Source: Epiperipatus broadwayi
Taxonomy: Eukaryota; Onychophora; Udeonychophora; Euonychophora; Peripatidae
Assembly: GCA_028023455.1 (NCBI GenBank)
Contig: JAQFVV010000518.1
Location: 124,001-188,000 of the forward strand
DNA length: 64,000 bases
Reading direction: 5' to 3'
Part shown: positions 51,195-63,730 of the stretch, piece after piece
Layout of the letters: every line of letters begins with the position of its first letter
Numbering within the stretch: position 1 is the first letter of the stretch
The notes under the pieces: generated by a model
Told to the model about the DNA's origin: nothing
Database searches by the model: none
What the model saw: only the letters and a program-made list of their open reading frames with translations
Translations under genes and position numbers: made by a program

Positions 51195-51450
51195 ACAACC
51201 TCTTAAACATATCTTTATCATTATTCAGTATATACAGATAGACAATTCAAAACAAAAAAAAACTCTCCATACAGTAGATAGATAATTACTACAGCTTAAT
51301 TTCTAAGTGTCAAACTTACTGCTTTCACAATTTGTAGTTTAGGTAAAATTTGTGAGGACAGAAGTTTGACACATCAATTAAACTGTAGTAATTGGATATC
51401 TATATATACTGAAGAATGATAAAGATATGTGTAAGATAGAGTTATCTGAG

Positions 51451-51510
51451 ATAACTGATGAGTGCTATCAGCATGAAATGTGCATGCATCTTGTGGCTTA
51501 TAATTGTTTT
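51451..51510 (+). ncRNA. Hammerhead ribozyme motif with fully canonical core
   Basis: Core CTGATGA 51455-51461, stem II GTGCT/AGCAT with a three-base loop (51462-51474), GAAA 51475-51478. Stem III has four pairs (51478-51481 with 51486-51489) closed by a four-base loop, then ATC ending at C51490. Stem I pairs TTGT (51491-51494) with ATAA (51451-51454), and ATAA further out can pair with TTAT across an internal loop. All invariant core residues are present, so this copy is the best candidate for activity. Confidence 0.75.
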
Positions 51511-51559
51511 CACATGTCCTCGGTCAAATGTTTATGATTGAATGCCTCCACAAGATGTT

Positions 51560-53145
51560 AAAGCAGATAGAAACTAGTCCTTACTTTACATGAGAGTGGT
51601 ATAGTGAAAATTATACAACAAAAATATTATGCATTAAATGGCAGTCTCTATTCTAATGTATGACTAATAAAAAATATTAATGTAAAAGTTTTTCACTATT
51701 TACCAAGTGTTGTGACAAAAAATAAAATTGAAATTGCTGTGGTATGATAATATCAGGTATTCTGAATAATTACTAATGCATAATCAATTATTAACGGTCA
51801 AATTAATATAAATTATGATAAATTATTCTGCTCTATATCTGTGCTTTATAAATATGTATATCTATAATGGAGTAATATTATAAAATGCTCTGTATATAAC
51901 TATTGAATTCTACTTTCTAATAACATTTGTTTTCTTAAGTAAGCATTTTTCCTTTAAAAACTTGAATCTTATTAATTTAAAGAATGGCATTTTAAAGTAA
52001 TGTATATATAGGTAATTTAATAAGCATCTAAAACCACCTCTATCTTGTATTTATGAGACACAAACCAATACCACTCAACTTCAACTTGAGATCAGTTTAG
52101 TAGATTACCTAAATACCATGTATTATCATTTAGATGAAATTAATTTAAATAAAACTTTGATCTTATTGTTAATGCAGAAAATCTGATTATCATTTGATAA
52201 ATAATTAAATTGCATTTGCTTGTTGTATAACTACATTTATTCAATTTTGATGACATTTTGGATGAGTTTTTAAAACTTTATTTGGATATTATTGAAGTTT
52301 ACACAACGTTATAGGCACTAATGACCATGGTAATATGTGACGCTTATAAGTCATAAGTAACTGAAATAAAAAAATGTTAAACAATTTTGAAAATTGAGCA
52401 AATATTTTAAATCAAACTAAACAGTTACTTATTATAAAAGTTAGATATTTATTTAACACCTATTAAATTACAAGCATGCTTTTTTACAACTGACAGAATA
52501 AGACATCACATGATCACCATTTAGTCTGTGTGTTGAGAGATTAAATTCTAATAATTACGTTATAAATGTGAAATATTAAATTTACTAATATTTTGGCATC
52601 TGCTTTTAAAATAATTTTAAAAATTAATTTAATTTAAAAATTAATTTATTCACATTAATTTTTTGAACTTCTTTTAAATACATCATTATTTACTTTAAAT
52701 TTCTAACCACCTTTTTCTTTACCACCAACAAGTTCCAAAAATATCAGAAAATGTAACAAATCCTGCTCCCACAATGCATTTCAATTGAACCTGTTTATTT
52801 AAGAATGCCAATTGTAATTTAATTTATGCTAATTTATTTAGATATATACGGCTAATGCCCAGGGATATCTAAAATAAAACACATACCTGGTCTACCCAGA
52901 GTACTAACTAGTTCTATGAAAATGCATGGGGTGGTGGTGGAAGGACAGATTTAATAGTCTATTATTTCAGGAAAACTTTATTCTTAATTTAACATTAATA
53001 TTTAATAGATTAGGATTAATTCATCAAATCAGATCTTACTAACAATAATTAATAAAGACTTTAGTTTTTCTTAATTAAAAGCAAAATATAAAGCTATTAA
53101 CTGAGCTGTCAAAATTCCAGAACTGATTGTATATAATTAAAATGG
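51560..53145. other. AT-rich DNA, nothing recognised
   Basis: No domain, no repeat partner and no unusual structure noticed. Confidence 0.5.
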
Positions 53146-53458
53146 TAATAATTGAAAGGTTGCTAGTCTTTCACATGCACATACCATTGTATCTCAGACA
53201 GCCAATCAGATTTTAAATAGCTGTCTTAAGAATGATCAGGCCTTCACACATGACAGAGATTTTGATAAGAAAAGGATGATACCAACCTTTTCTCTACTTA
53301 ACTTTTATATATATATAAGCCAGTCTTAAGCATCTTGGCCTGATCTCTGTCATGTGTCAAGGCCTGATCATTCTTAAGACAGCTGTTTAAAATCTGATTG
53401 GCTGTCTGAGAGACAATGGTAGGCACATGTGAAAGACTAGCAACCTTCCAATTATTAC
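53146..53458. mobile_element. Foldback MITE, 113-bp arms
   Basis: Arms 53146-53258 and 53345-53458 are inverted copies with roughly eight mismatches, beginning TAATAATTG and containing GGTTGCTAGTCTTTCACATG and GACAGCCAATCAGATTTTAAA. The spacer of about 86 bp has a short (TA)n run. The ends suggest a TA target duplication, as in Tc1/mariner or Harbinger-type MITEs, but this is not certain. Confidence 0.85.
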
Positions 53459-53464
53459 TAATTT

Positions 53465-56000
53465 AATAACAACATGCGATTTAAACAAATGTTATAATTA
53501 AAATGGATAGACTTGGAATTGAGCATCAAAAATTCAGAAGATATATACCGCTATTAAATCTAAATAAATCATTACAAATCAAAATAAAGATAAAAATTTA
53601 TCATATACAGTAAATTAATAATCTGTCCTGTTTAATGTAGTGCAGTACTACAATGATAAATTTTGAGAGCTAAAATCCCATTGTTTGGCTCAATTTTATA
53701 AATCTGGAATTCAAACATTATAGTGATTTCAAGAGCTAAATGACTTAATTAATTTTTTAAAGGATAAAAACTAAAGCAGTGTCATGAACCAACAAAATGT
53801 TTTAACAAGAAGATCTATCTAAATAATTTATTTTTTAGATATGATTTCCATGATCAATGGATAACTATGTATTTCATATATAAAAATGTAAAATAAAAGC
53901 AAAATAAAAAGACTATAAAAACTGAATATATGTATGGGAGATAAATACATTTCCTTCCATAATTAAAATATTTAGAACATGATAAATATTGGTTTATTGG
54001 TTAGATTTACCATAACCAGCACAAATGCCAAATTGAAAAAAACTTTTTTTTTTTAAATCTCAGTCTGCTGAGAACTACTAGGGACTCTTCTAAAAATAGT
54101 TTGTAGAAAAGAGTTATGAAGAAGGCATTATTTATTAAGCTTCTCATAAGTCAAAGGGTTAGAAAGTTAGCAGTTTTTCTTCTTTGTATTTTCTTGACAT
54201 ATGAGGCAGACAACTAGTTAAAACAGCTATAAAATGACTTTCTTGGGATGTAGCTCCTGAACTTTTTAGAATATAAAAGAGTTTTCAAGGTTTTGTGACT
54301 ATTTTAAATTCCATCTCATGGTTGACATGAGAAGGGTGAGTTTATAACTCCATAGGGTTCATCAATAAAAAAATTTCATAAAAACCTGAATTTACTTGTA
54401 ATGACAAAAAATTGAAGATTTGTATAAAAGATAAAATAAATTCAGATGAATGCATAAATCAAAGGTTGATAATTCTCACTTGAAAAGAACTCATCAATGA
54501 GAAAACAAAACTCCTACTTATGATTGAAAAATGTTGCTTAAGCTAATTTTAGTTATGAAAGTTAGCTCATTAACAACTCTCATCAGTATAAAAACTTTTT
54601 CAACAATTTTAATGCCACACATTAGTGTGTGTACAACTTAAGATTTATTATTTATATATCTATCTTTATGCAGCAATCTTCTTTAGGCAGTACTTTTTAT
54701 AAATGTATTGTAGCTTTACAGGTTTATTTTGATATATTATTGGTTGTAAATAAATTTATTTTATGAATAAATATTGTTGTGTGCACTTATTTTTATTATA
54801 AATGCATTTATTTACTTTAAATAAAGCAATAATGAATCTTATGCAGCCAATAAAATTATTTTTATTCCGGGGTTGTTGTTTTTTTTAAAAATTGACCTTT
54901 AGTTTAAAATATCACAAGTGCTCCTTTTTTTTAATTCCATAAAATGGTATATCCAATGGTAAATACTGAAACTAACTAATTATTTAAAGGTTTTCAAAAA
55001 AATCAGTATATGTAGTTGTGTATTAGTAGCTTATAATATTTGTGGAATAATGATGATGCTTTAACCATTTAGTAAATTATACCATCTTTTTGTACTCACA
55101 AATGTATATCGTAACAGTTACTATTGTACAGGATATATTAAATGTTATTTTAATATATTATTGTACTGATTTATTAAAATAACTGTAATTACTTTGATAG
55201 TACAATTAGTTAAACAGTTGTAAACAATTACATTTGATCAAACTAAAGAAATAACAACACAGTAACAGGTTTATACAAATAATTATAAAACTTTATTGAT
55301 GTGTGTTTTTTTATAAATGCCATATATAAAAAGCATAATTAAATATATTAAGCTAAATTACTGAAGTAATTATCCAGAATATCCCTGAATAACTCCACAT
55401 AGCAAATCAGAAAACTCAACTAGCAACCAATATTATAAGACAATTAAATAGAGATATAAAAATACAATCTAACTATCCAACAATTATCAAGTCTAATGAG
55501 TATCATTATATTTTTTACTACGATTCTGTAAGAGGGTAGTAGAAAGATCTTTGTCTTGCAAATGTCTATTTAAAGAAAAGTCAGTTTTATTTTGTTGTCA
55601 CATGGGCTAAAAATATTCTTATAAAGCTTATAAATGTTGAAATTAAAAAGTAATTTATTTGAAATATTCTATTTGTTTAAAGCCATAACTTATAATTACA
55701 CAATTTTATAAATAGGAAAATTAATTACTTTAAACAAAAATAAAAATTAAAAAATAAAATCAAGATCTTTATTGTTCATAAGTAAATATTTATCCCTTCT
55801 TTCTTTTCTTATAAACTGAAAACTTTAAAATTAATTTGTTGTTAAACAAAATAACTTTGATATAGATACAAATTTATTTTGTTCTCTTTTTTATTATTTT
55901 CAGTTCTGATACTTTCAGGTATATAATATTTTAAATGTTTTAAGCAGAGTACACATATATATATATATATTAATAGTTGCAATTGTTGAAATATTAAAAT
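53465..56000. other. AT-rich DNA, nothing recognised
   Basis: Homopolymer runs and chance ORFs only. Confidence 0.5.
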
Positions 56001-56002
56001 AT

Positions 56003-56316
56003 GTGAAAATATCTGTTATATTTTCATATTAGAAAAATTATCATCAGATGTTAATAGATAGTAATCAATGAAAATAGTAAACTATAAATCCATTCTGCAT
56101 TCAAAAGGGATTTCTTTTAAATGCAATCTCTTGGTGTTATATAGAGACTAAATCAATAGAGTATTTATTTATGGTTTAAGGAAATAAAGTTCACAACCTT
56201 TTACACATTCTTTTCAGTGCAAGAAGCATTTACAGTTTACTATTTCATTGATTACTATCTATTAACATCTGATGGTAATTTTCCTAAAATGAAAACATAA
56301 CAGATATTTTTCGCAC
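56003..56316. mobile_element. Foldback element, 82-bp arms
   Basis: Arms 56003-56083 and 56234-56316 share ATATCTGTTAT, CATCAGATGTTAATAGATAG and TAATCAATGAAA in inverted order, with a 150-bp loop. It lies directly beside the (AT)n tract and the start of the next LTR element. Confidence 0.85.
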
Positions 56317-56330
56317 ATATATATATATAT

Positions 56331-58515
56331 TGTAACGAGCACAGACGTTCGTTACATTGTTGTTGTTTTTTTATTTATTAAACATGAAAGTAAATTAAAA
56401 AGTTCGCATTTAAAAATTTTCTTTTAGAATTAAAAATTGAAATTAAATATCATCTTAAACTCGTATATATTAAATCGCACATATAAAAAAAATTTATTAA
56501 AATAAAACTGTATTAAAAATAGAAAAGGTATTTTAAAAACAAAAACTTAAAAAGATTTAGAGATAAAAATATATATTTGATTTGGAAAACAGATTAATTA
56601 ATCAGAAATGGAAATGATTGTTAATTAGTTAAATGTAAACCAGCCTTGGGCATTTAAATGTAAAAACATCAGTCAGATAGGAAAACAATAGAAACTTTTA
56701 GCAAATGAAATAAATCCATTGGGAAATCGGACCTCAACGAAAAGGATCATCGCATCGATGATGTAATGTAAATGCAATCCTTCAAATGAATATAAAAGGA
56801 CAAGGTTGAAAAGTTAGTGAGTTATTATGATTATTATGATGTGACAGATAGATGTTAGTGCGGAGGTGCGGGAGAAGAGATTGAAGGACGCACGTTCAAT
56901 CCCTTCAGTTGTTATAAAATGGAAAAATGAAACATCACTTTTCTTATATTCAGAGGACCACAGGATCATCAGGAAATTTAACGCTGGATTTCAAATGGCA
57001 AGCAATTGTAAAAGATGAACATTTCTAAAACCATAAGAACTTTCTAAGATATAACGAACAATATTAATTTGAAAACACTAAGAACTTTACAATTAATGAA
57101 CATTAAATTAAAAACTTTTCGTATTTAAAATAATTGCATTAGTTTCCTATCTGACTAAAGTAGTTAAAATGTTATTTGATGTATTTTTTATTTATTTGTG
57201 TAAAATCATTTCCATTTATTTAATTTTGTTCTTTAAGTTTATTTATGATTTCTGTTTTCCGATAAATTAAAATATATCAATGTTAAACTTAAGTCGGGCG
57301 TGAATGGCTGTATAGATTTGTAAAGTTATATTAGGGGAGGGTAATCTTGGGCTATTTATGTCATGGTTAGATTGGGTCAATGGATTGGATATATTGATGT
57401 AGTTAGTAGATGTAATCGGAGATTCGCTACTGGCAGAATTGTTTATATATATGCCGCACTCACCCGTTTGCCTATGGAAGGAAATATAAGACGGAGAACG
57501 CAGTTCCTTTCTATGGAGTTTTTTTTTTATTGTCTTCTCATTAGATAGATGTAATATTCCTATCTGATTGAGAGTCAATGTCTTTTCTTAATTCTTTTGG
57601 TGCTGCCGTATTTCGTATTACATTGAATACATCGATATATCATATGGATTGATGCCAGTTTGACTGTGAATTTTAGCCTAAGGTTAAATAGGGATAGAAT
57701 ATTTTAATTTCAATGCAAATCTATGTAGTATTCAGACTTGATTCTAAATAAAAATGCATTAAATTTAAGTTGTTTATAGACACTTGCATGGATTGTTTAT
57801 CGGTTAACTATGTTTTGCATTTTCATGTTTGATCAAAATATATAGACATTCGATAAAATAATGATACCTTACGGTGAGTATCTAAAATGTATTTATTCGG
57901 ATGTCTTTTAAGTTATTGGTGACAATGCAAGAATCTTATGGTGAATACTATTGGGTTACATATAAATTTCCCTCCGCAATTGTCAGTAATCAATAATTTT
58001 ATATTTTTATCGCTTATGTTTACTTTGGAATGTTTTTAACTGTGTAATCTATGTAACCGATCTATAGCAACTTATTATAACAAGCTTTTATAATCCCATC
58101 TGTGCGAACTTAATAAAAATGTAAAATTAGAATGTAATAGTAATTAAAGGTAAATTAAAGTCAAAAATCAAAGTTAAAAAAATAATGTTAAATGTTAAAA
58201 TGTAAAACTAATAATAAAATAATTTTAAATCTTATATATATGTGCATAAATAAATGTTTGTATGCTAATTACTGGCAGTGGCTTATTTTATTTATTTTTT
58301 AATGTTGAAATCTAATTAGATAAGATATGATATTATTAAATCTCTGCTACTCCCTGAGCTAGTGACATGGGCTAACGACCGGATGCAAAAAAAAAAAAAA
58401 AAAATTTTTTTTTGACTTACGTATCTGCCTACTTTATAAATTTTTCTAGGTTCAAATGCCTAGATGGCACCCTGTAGTGCAGTTTACGTTAAGTCGCCTT
58501 CTCTGGATCGTTACA
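56331..58515 (+). repeat. LTR 1 (5'), module order A-B-C
   Basis: 2,185 bp. Module A is 57281-57750 (contains GTGAATGGCTGTATAG and GGAGGGTAATCTT), module B 57761-58071 (contains GATCAAAATATATAGACATT and CCTTACGGTGAGTATC), and module C 58269-58515 (contains GCTAGTGACATGGGCTAACG and AGGTTCAAATGCCTAGATGG). A TATA motif (AATATAAAAGG) lies at 56789-56799. Confidence 0.8.
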
Positions 58516-58516
58516 G

Positions 58517-58534
58517 TGGCTTTCCCAACTTGGG
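58517..58534 (+). promoter_or_regulatory. Primer-binding-site-like sequence
   Basis: TGGCTTTCCCAACTTGGG begins one base after LTR 1, in the position and with the TGG start expected of an LTR-element primer-binding site. Confidence 0.5.
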
Positions 58535-59069
58535 CTGATCTTTAATAAACACGAGTGCCCTGAGAATTTTAAAAGTGAATCATGCCCGTAAATTTTTTTC
58601 TGAAATTGTATAAATATATTTGTTTGTACTGACGTGGAGTTGCAGTTTGAAGTTTTGTTTAAAAAGTGCTGCCAGTAAGAAAAATTGCGCACATGTAAAG
58701 ATAAATTCGAGGAATAAAAACTAATAAATAAAACGTAATAATAATTATAAATCATAATTTTTTTTTAAAAAAAAGTCTTGTTAAATTAAAATCTAATCGT
58801 TCAACTTGCCTAAGTAATAGTTAAAGGTAGAAGAAATGAAACTTGGAAGGGAGGGGGCAGAAATTTAGCTGGTAGTAAGGAATCATCAGTCAATTTTTTT
58901 TTTATCATTATATTTGTAATTACAGTTTTGTCTTTTAAAAAAAAAAAGTTTTGTCCTTTTGAAATTTCATATATAACAAATTTGTATAACGTAATTACTA
59001 ACACTAAGTAAAGTCTTTTTTTTTTTTTTTTTTTAAATGTTTTTTGTTTTTTGAGGAAGTTTACTGATA
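58535..59069 (+). other. Internal region of the short LTR element
   Basis: Non-coding, with several A or T homopolymers. A purine tract GGAAGGGAGGGGGCAG lies at about 58844-58859 and a shorter one (GAGGAAG) lies about 12 bp before LTR 2; the latter is the more natural place for a polypurine tract. Confidence 0.55.
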
Positions 59070-61220
59070 TGTAACAATATATAAATATGTCGTTACATTA
59101 ATTTAAAATAAAAACTTAAAAGTTCGCAAATAAGAGTAAAAAACTAAACGCTAAAATTAAAAATGTTTGTTATACGTATATACATTCGCACAGATGCTAA
59201 ACTTTAAAAATATTTTTTTCATAAAAAAAAAAAATATTTGAACGTATTTTTTTTTAATAAAAAGATACAAGATTGAAATATAAAAATATTTTAATAAAAA
59301 AAAAAAATAACGTAAGTTAAAATAAAAACAGGTATTAATTAATTCCTGTAATCTATAAATGGAAATGATTGTTTATTAATTATCTAAAAGCTGTTTAATT
59401 AAAAAGTCAGATGAAACGTTAGATAAGAGAGTACAAAGAAATTAAATGACCAATGCAAACACCAGAAATTCAGCACGGACCGTAACTGAAAACCAGAGGA
59501 TTAGTGATGTATTGCCGATTGAATCCTATGATCAAATGATAAGAGGCTAAGAAAAATATAAAAGCCAAATGATTATTATAATTGTTATCTGAGAGCTGAC
59601 TATGAATAGATTGTTATAACTAGCTATATTGCAGATTTTCACGATGTGGAAGTCTGCAATAAATTTAATTTTCCGGACAACCAGTTGAGGCCTCTGGATG
59701 ACAGTTCCTGACCAAATGCATGGCAAGTCGCAGTTTCATTTCAAAGGACAAAATCTACGAAAGTGATCACGAAGATGGACTTCTCAATCTATTAAATCCG
59801 TAAAGTATGAACTATTGTGTCTATCTAATAAGAACTTTCCTAAAATTGCAAGTAATTAATAACTGAAAATAAGAACTTCTATCTGACTTTTGTAAGTTTT
59901 TAAATCAAATTAATAATGTTTAATTTTATATGTTTTCCGATGGACAAACAACATTTCCATTTTTTTTCTTATTGTAAAGATTATTTAAATGTATGAAATT
60001 TAAGTTGTTTATAGATGCTTGCATGGATTCGTTTGTGGTTAATTATATTTTGGTTTTCATATTTGATCAAAATATATAGACATTCGATAAATACTGATAC
60101 CTTACGGTGAGTATCTAAAATGTATTTATTCGGATGTCTTTTAAGTTATTGGTGACAACACAAGTATCTTATGGTGAATACTATTGGGTTACTTATAAGT
60201 TTCCCTCTGCGATTGTCGGTATCAATAATTTTGTATTTTGATCGTTTATGTTTATTTTGAAATGTTTTTGACCGTGGAATCTGTGTAATCGATCTATACC
60301 CAACATTTTTAAACAAATCTGTGCGAACGTATATAAATGTTAAAATTAAGTTGGTCGTGAATGGCTATATAGTTTTGTAAAGTTGTATTAAGGGAGGGTA
60401 ATCTTAGGTTATTCATTTCGTAGTTGAATTGGTTCAATGGATTGGATATATTTGTGTAATTAGTAGATGTAGTATGAGGTCCGCTATGGGCAGGATTATA
60501 GATATACGCCACACACCCTCTGTTTGCCTATGGATGGGTTTGTAAGTCGGCAGAAGACTGCAGTCCATTCCTATGGAGTTTTTAGTTTATTGATCTACTT
60601 GCCAACAGATGTCACATTCCTGTTGGTGGAGAGTCAATATCTTCTCTATTTCTACTTATTGTTCAGATGTACATTCCTGACAATATAGTATTTTGTGTTG
60701 TCGTATCATGCTACATTGAATACATGAATGTATCAGATGGATTGGCACCAGTTGATTGCGAAATTTGTTGCCTAAGGTTAAATCAGGGAAGAATATTTTC
60801 CTTTCAAATGCAGACCTATGTAGTCCATTCATACTCGACCCTCTAAATAAATAGTAAACTCATTATATGAAATCTACTTAAATTTAGAATTAAAGATCAA
60901 TATAAAATTATAAACGTTAAATTTATTCCTCAAAATTTAAATATTATTTTATATGTGCGTAAATAAATATTTTTATGTGTTAATTTCTGGCAGTGGCTTT
61001 TATTCTTTTATATTTAAGATATAAAATTTATAGATTTTTATCTCTGCGTCTCCGCTGAGCTAGTGACTTGGGCTAACGATCGGAATATTTAAATAAAGTG
61101 GAATCTTAACAGCGCGTATCTGCCTACTTTATAAATTTTTCTAGGTTCAAATGCCTAGATGGCGCCCTTGGTAGTGTGGTGCGGTGCGATGCGATCTCCC
61201 ACTTCGTTTGGATCGTTATA
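59070..61220 (+). repeat. LTR 2 (3'), module order B-A-C
   Basis: 2,151 bp. Module B is 59996-60305, module A 60339-60850 and module C 60985-61220, so A and B are swapped relative to LTR 1. It also contains, at 59426-59526, a block nearly identical to part of the gypsy LTR (minus strand of about 50692-50795). A TATA motif (AATATAAAAGCC) lies at about 59556-59567. Confidence 0.8.
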
Positions 61221-61224
61221 ATAT

Positions 61225-63697
61225 ATATATATAAAGCAAGCCATATATAACATGACATTACTTTTATAAGCTTGTATTTAAAAAATATAATACAAAGAGT
61301 GTGCCAATAGCTCTAACAAGCTCTTAATTGATAAGTGTAGTAAGGGAAAATATTTAAAATCTCTATCTGGAACATTTTTATCTTCAGACCAATTGGTTTT
61401 GAGCTTGTGGCTCATCTCAGTGAAGATCTAGAATATTCAGACACTAGATCTAAAATATCATCTCAAAACCTTGCACTTATTTTATACATAGTATTTAAGT
61501 AGAAACTCTGAAGTTTTCAGACATGAAAATGTCTTTTACTCCAGCTATCTAACTTAAATAGCTATATATGTATTAATTACTGTAGATTAAAAATAAATTG
61601 AAAAAAAAATATGTAAAGCAATCAAATTTTAAAAAAATACACCAAGACATGTATAATTCCTTTTTTATCACAATCACATAATCATTAATAATAAATCATT
61701 TACATCTACAATATAAGATAAAACAAGAATAATTTCATATTCTAGTTATCAGTGATTAACAGTTGTTAATGAATTTAAAATCTCTTTCCAGATCAGATTC
61801 TGTATTCATTGATTATCCAGTCTTACTATAAATGCACTAGAGCATAAAAGTCCTCTTAATTTATTAACAAAATTAGTAAATATTATTAAACACAATACTT
61901 AATAACTTCATTCACATATAGCAAATAAATATATATTTAACATTCCTGTCATTCTTAATGAAAAATTGTATTAGTATGTTATAGCATTGAATCAACTGCA
62001 TTTCATAGGTTTTATTCTAATTTTATGTTGAATGATTCTTTAATTATGGCAGTGATTTCATAATTTTTGTTTTCATTTTAGTTTCTAGATGATAGATGTA
62101 TCAAAGATTTTATGTGAGATTGTTGTTGTTCTGTTTGTTAAGCAAAAAAGCATAAAAAAATTATAAAGCTATTTTTTTAACTTAAAGATAATTTAGTTCA
62201 TTTTAAACATAATATAATCATAGAATATATTTTATGATTATTATTTAAGATACGTTTTGGAAGAAATGTTCTCTATTTCTTTCTAGTGAATTTAGAAATA
62301 TAAGTTGTGTGTTGTTGTTTTTTTTTTTAATTTATATGATAAATTTGCTGATTTATAAATATATTTATTACTTTATTTAGAAAGTAAGTTCTAAAAATAA
62401 ATAGACACAGTATAAGTTTATTGTGCTACAATTTTTATTCCAACTAAAGGTTGCATAAATAAAAAGTGAGTTTTGTTAAGCAGAAGCTATTAATGTGAAA
62501 TCCTTAAATTTTACAAGCACTGCATTTCTCAACCAAAAATTTATTTCAATCAATTCTTCAACAAATGCATAAATGATTCTGAATGAATAATTATTAGACT
62601 TTGTAAATGCCAGATATAATAAATTGCTACAACAATTTAGAAGTCTAAATCTTGTTGATGATGAATGAAATTTTATTGAAATGTAAGCTATCTATTTCTT
62701 ACAGAATTTTTTATAGTGGTGGATGAGAATTTTTCATTAGCCTTTAATCCATTAATAATAAACTCTGTATTAATACAGGTAGATGTTTCTGGTTATTGTT
62801 TAAACTATTCCAAGATTTCTGCATGTGAAGTAATCTAACTTATTCTTTGCTGTTATTCCTATTTTTCAAGTGATAATCTAATATGACATATTTATTAGCA
62901 TTAGTTATTGTCTCTAGATAATCAGGGTAAAAAAATTCTAAAGTGCAAAAAACAAAGGGAAATTTTTGGTGATATTTTTTTTTATTTTATATTATTTCAA
63001 GGTGCAGAATTTAAATGGTTATGTCCATATAAGTATCTTAGATAAGGTGAAAGATAAAAATATTTTTCAAGTTGATATTAAAAACTGTTTTCATTTTTAA
63101 CGATTTTTTTATATTTGTATTTAAATAAAATAAATATTTTAAATAATAATTGAATGACATTATCCCTTGGGAATTCATAAGAAGTTCAAGTGGTGAAAAT
63201 GTCAGAATTGGAATAGATTGGAGGCCGTTATACTCCATAGCATATGCTAAAAGTATTTTTTTTTTGCCATAACATTACTCAAACTGAAGAGCACTTATAT
63301 AAAAAATAATAATTGCTTTTATGTAGTACATTTAATTGTTTTCTAAAAAAATTAAACAATGTTTTGTAAACCATGGAAATTTTTACATATCACAAAGAAT
63401 TATAACTTGAGATGATACACATTCATAAAAGTCATTGCTAAACAATAATCTCAATTTCCTACACTGATTAATGCTAACCATCAAGACAAGATGGTAAATA
63501 AAAATACAAATATATCAGTAAAGATTGATCTTATTTGTGATTTTTTAACATTTATTTCTGGGAAGGCACTGAGAGAAATAAACTTTCAGAATATATATAT
63601 ATAACTTTCATTTGGTGTGATGCTTTCAGTTTCCTATAAACAAATGAAAAGAAAATAGTATACAGAAGTATATATATATATATGATAAACAAAAATG
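61225..63697. other. AT-rich DNA, nothing recognised
   Basis: No supported gene. TTGGGAATTCATAAGAA at 63168-63184 also occurs at 27554-27570, with looser similarity to either side, a possible tiny repeat. Confidence 0.5.
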
Positions 63698-63730
63698 CAA
63701 GTTAAAAAACTTGCTAACGCTTGTATTTAT

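Larger units (their letters stand above)
51086..51555. mobile_element. Foldback element with two opposed hammerhead motifs (copies 3 and 4)
   Basis: This is an imperfect palindrome of about 470 bp. Inner arms contain ATTACTACAG and its complement around a core at about 51330-51345, middle arms share CATATCTTTATCATT, and outer arms share the hammerhead block and a CATGTG or CATGCG block. Each arm carries one copy of the hammerhead region seen at 2384 and 30104. No ORF is present. Confidence 0.75.
56331..61220 (+). mobile_element. Non-autonomous LTR element with a 0.55-kb internal region
   Basis: Two long repeats start TGTAAC...CGTTACATT and end GGATCGTTACA (mutated to GTTATA at the right end), giving matching terminal inverted bases TGTAAC/GTTACA. 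ATAT flanks both outer ends. The internal region of 554 bp has no coding capacity, and the LTRs are old and rearranged. The plus strand is inferred as sense from TATA motifs and a TGG-initial primer-binding-like site. Two independent solo LTRs are an alternative, but the shared (AT)n borders favour one element. Confidence 0.75.

Noticed and set aside
56036-56047. CTGATGA on the minus strand followed by GAAA
   Set aside because: The intervening bases do not make a stem II and the sequence is part of a foldback arm, so no hammerhead.
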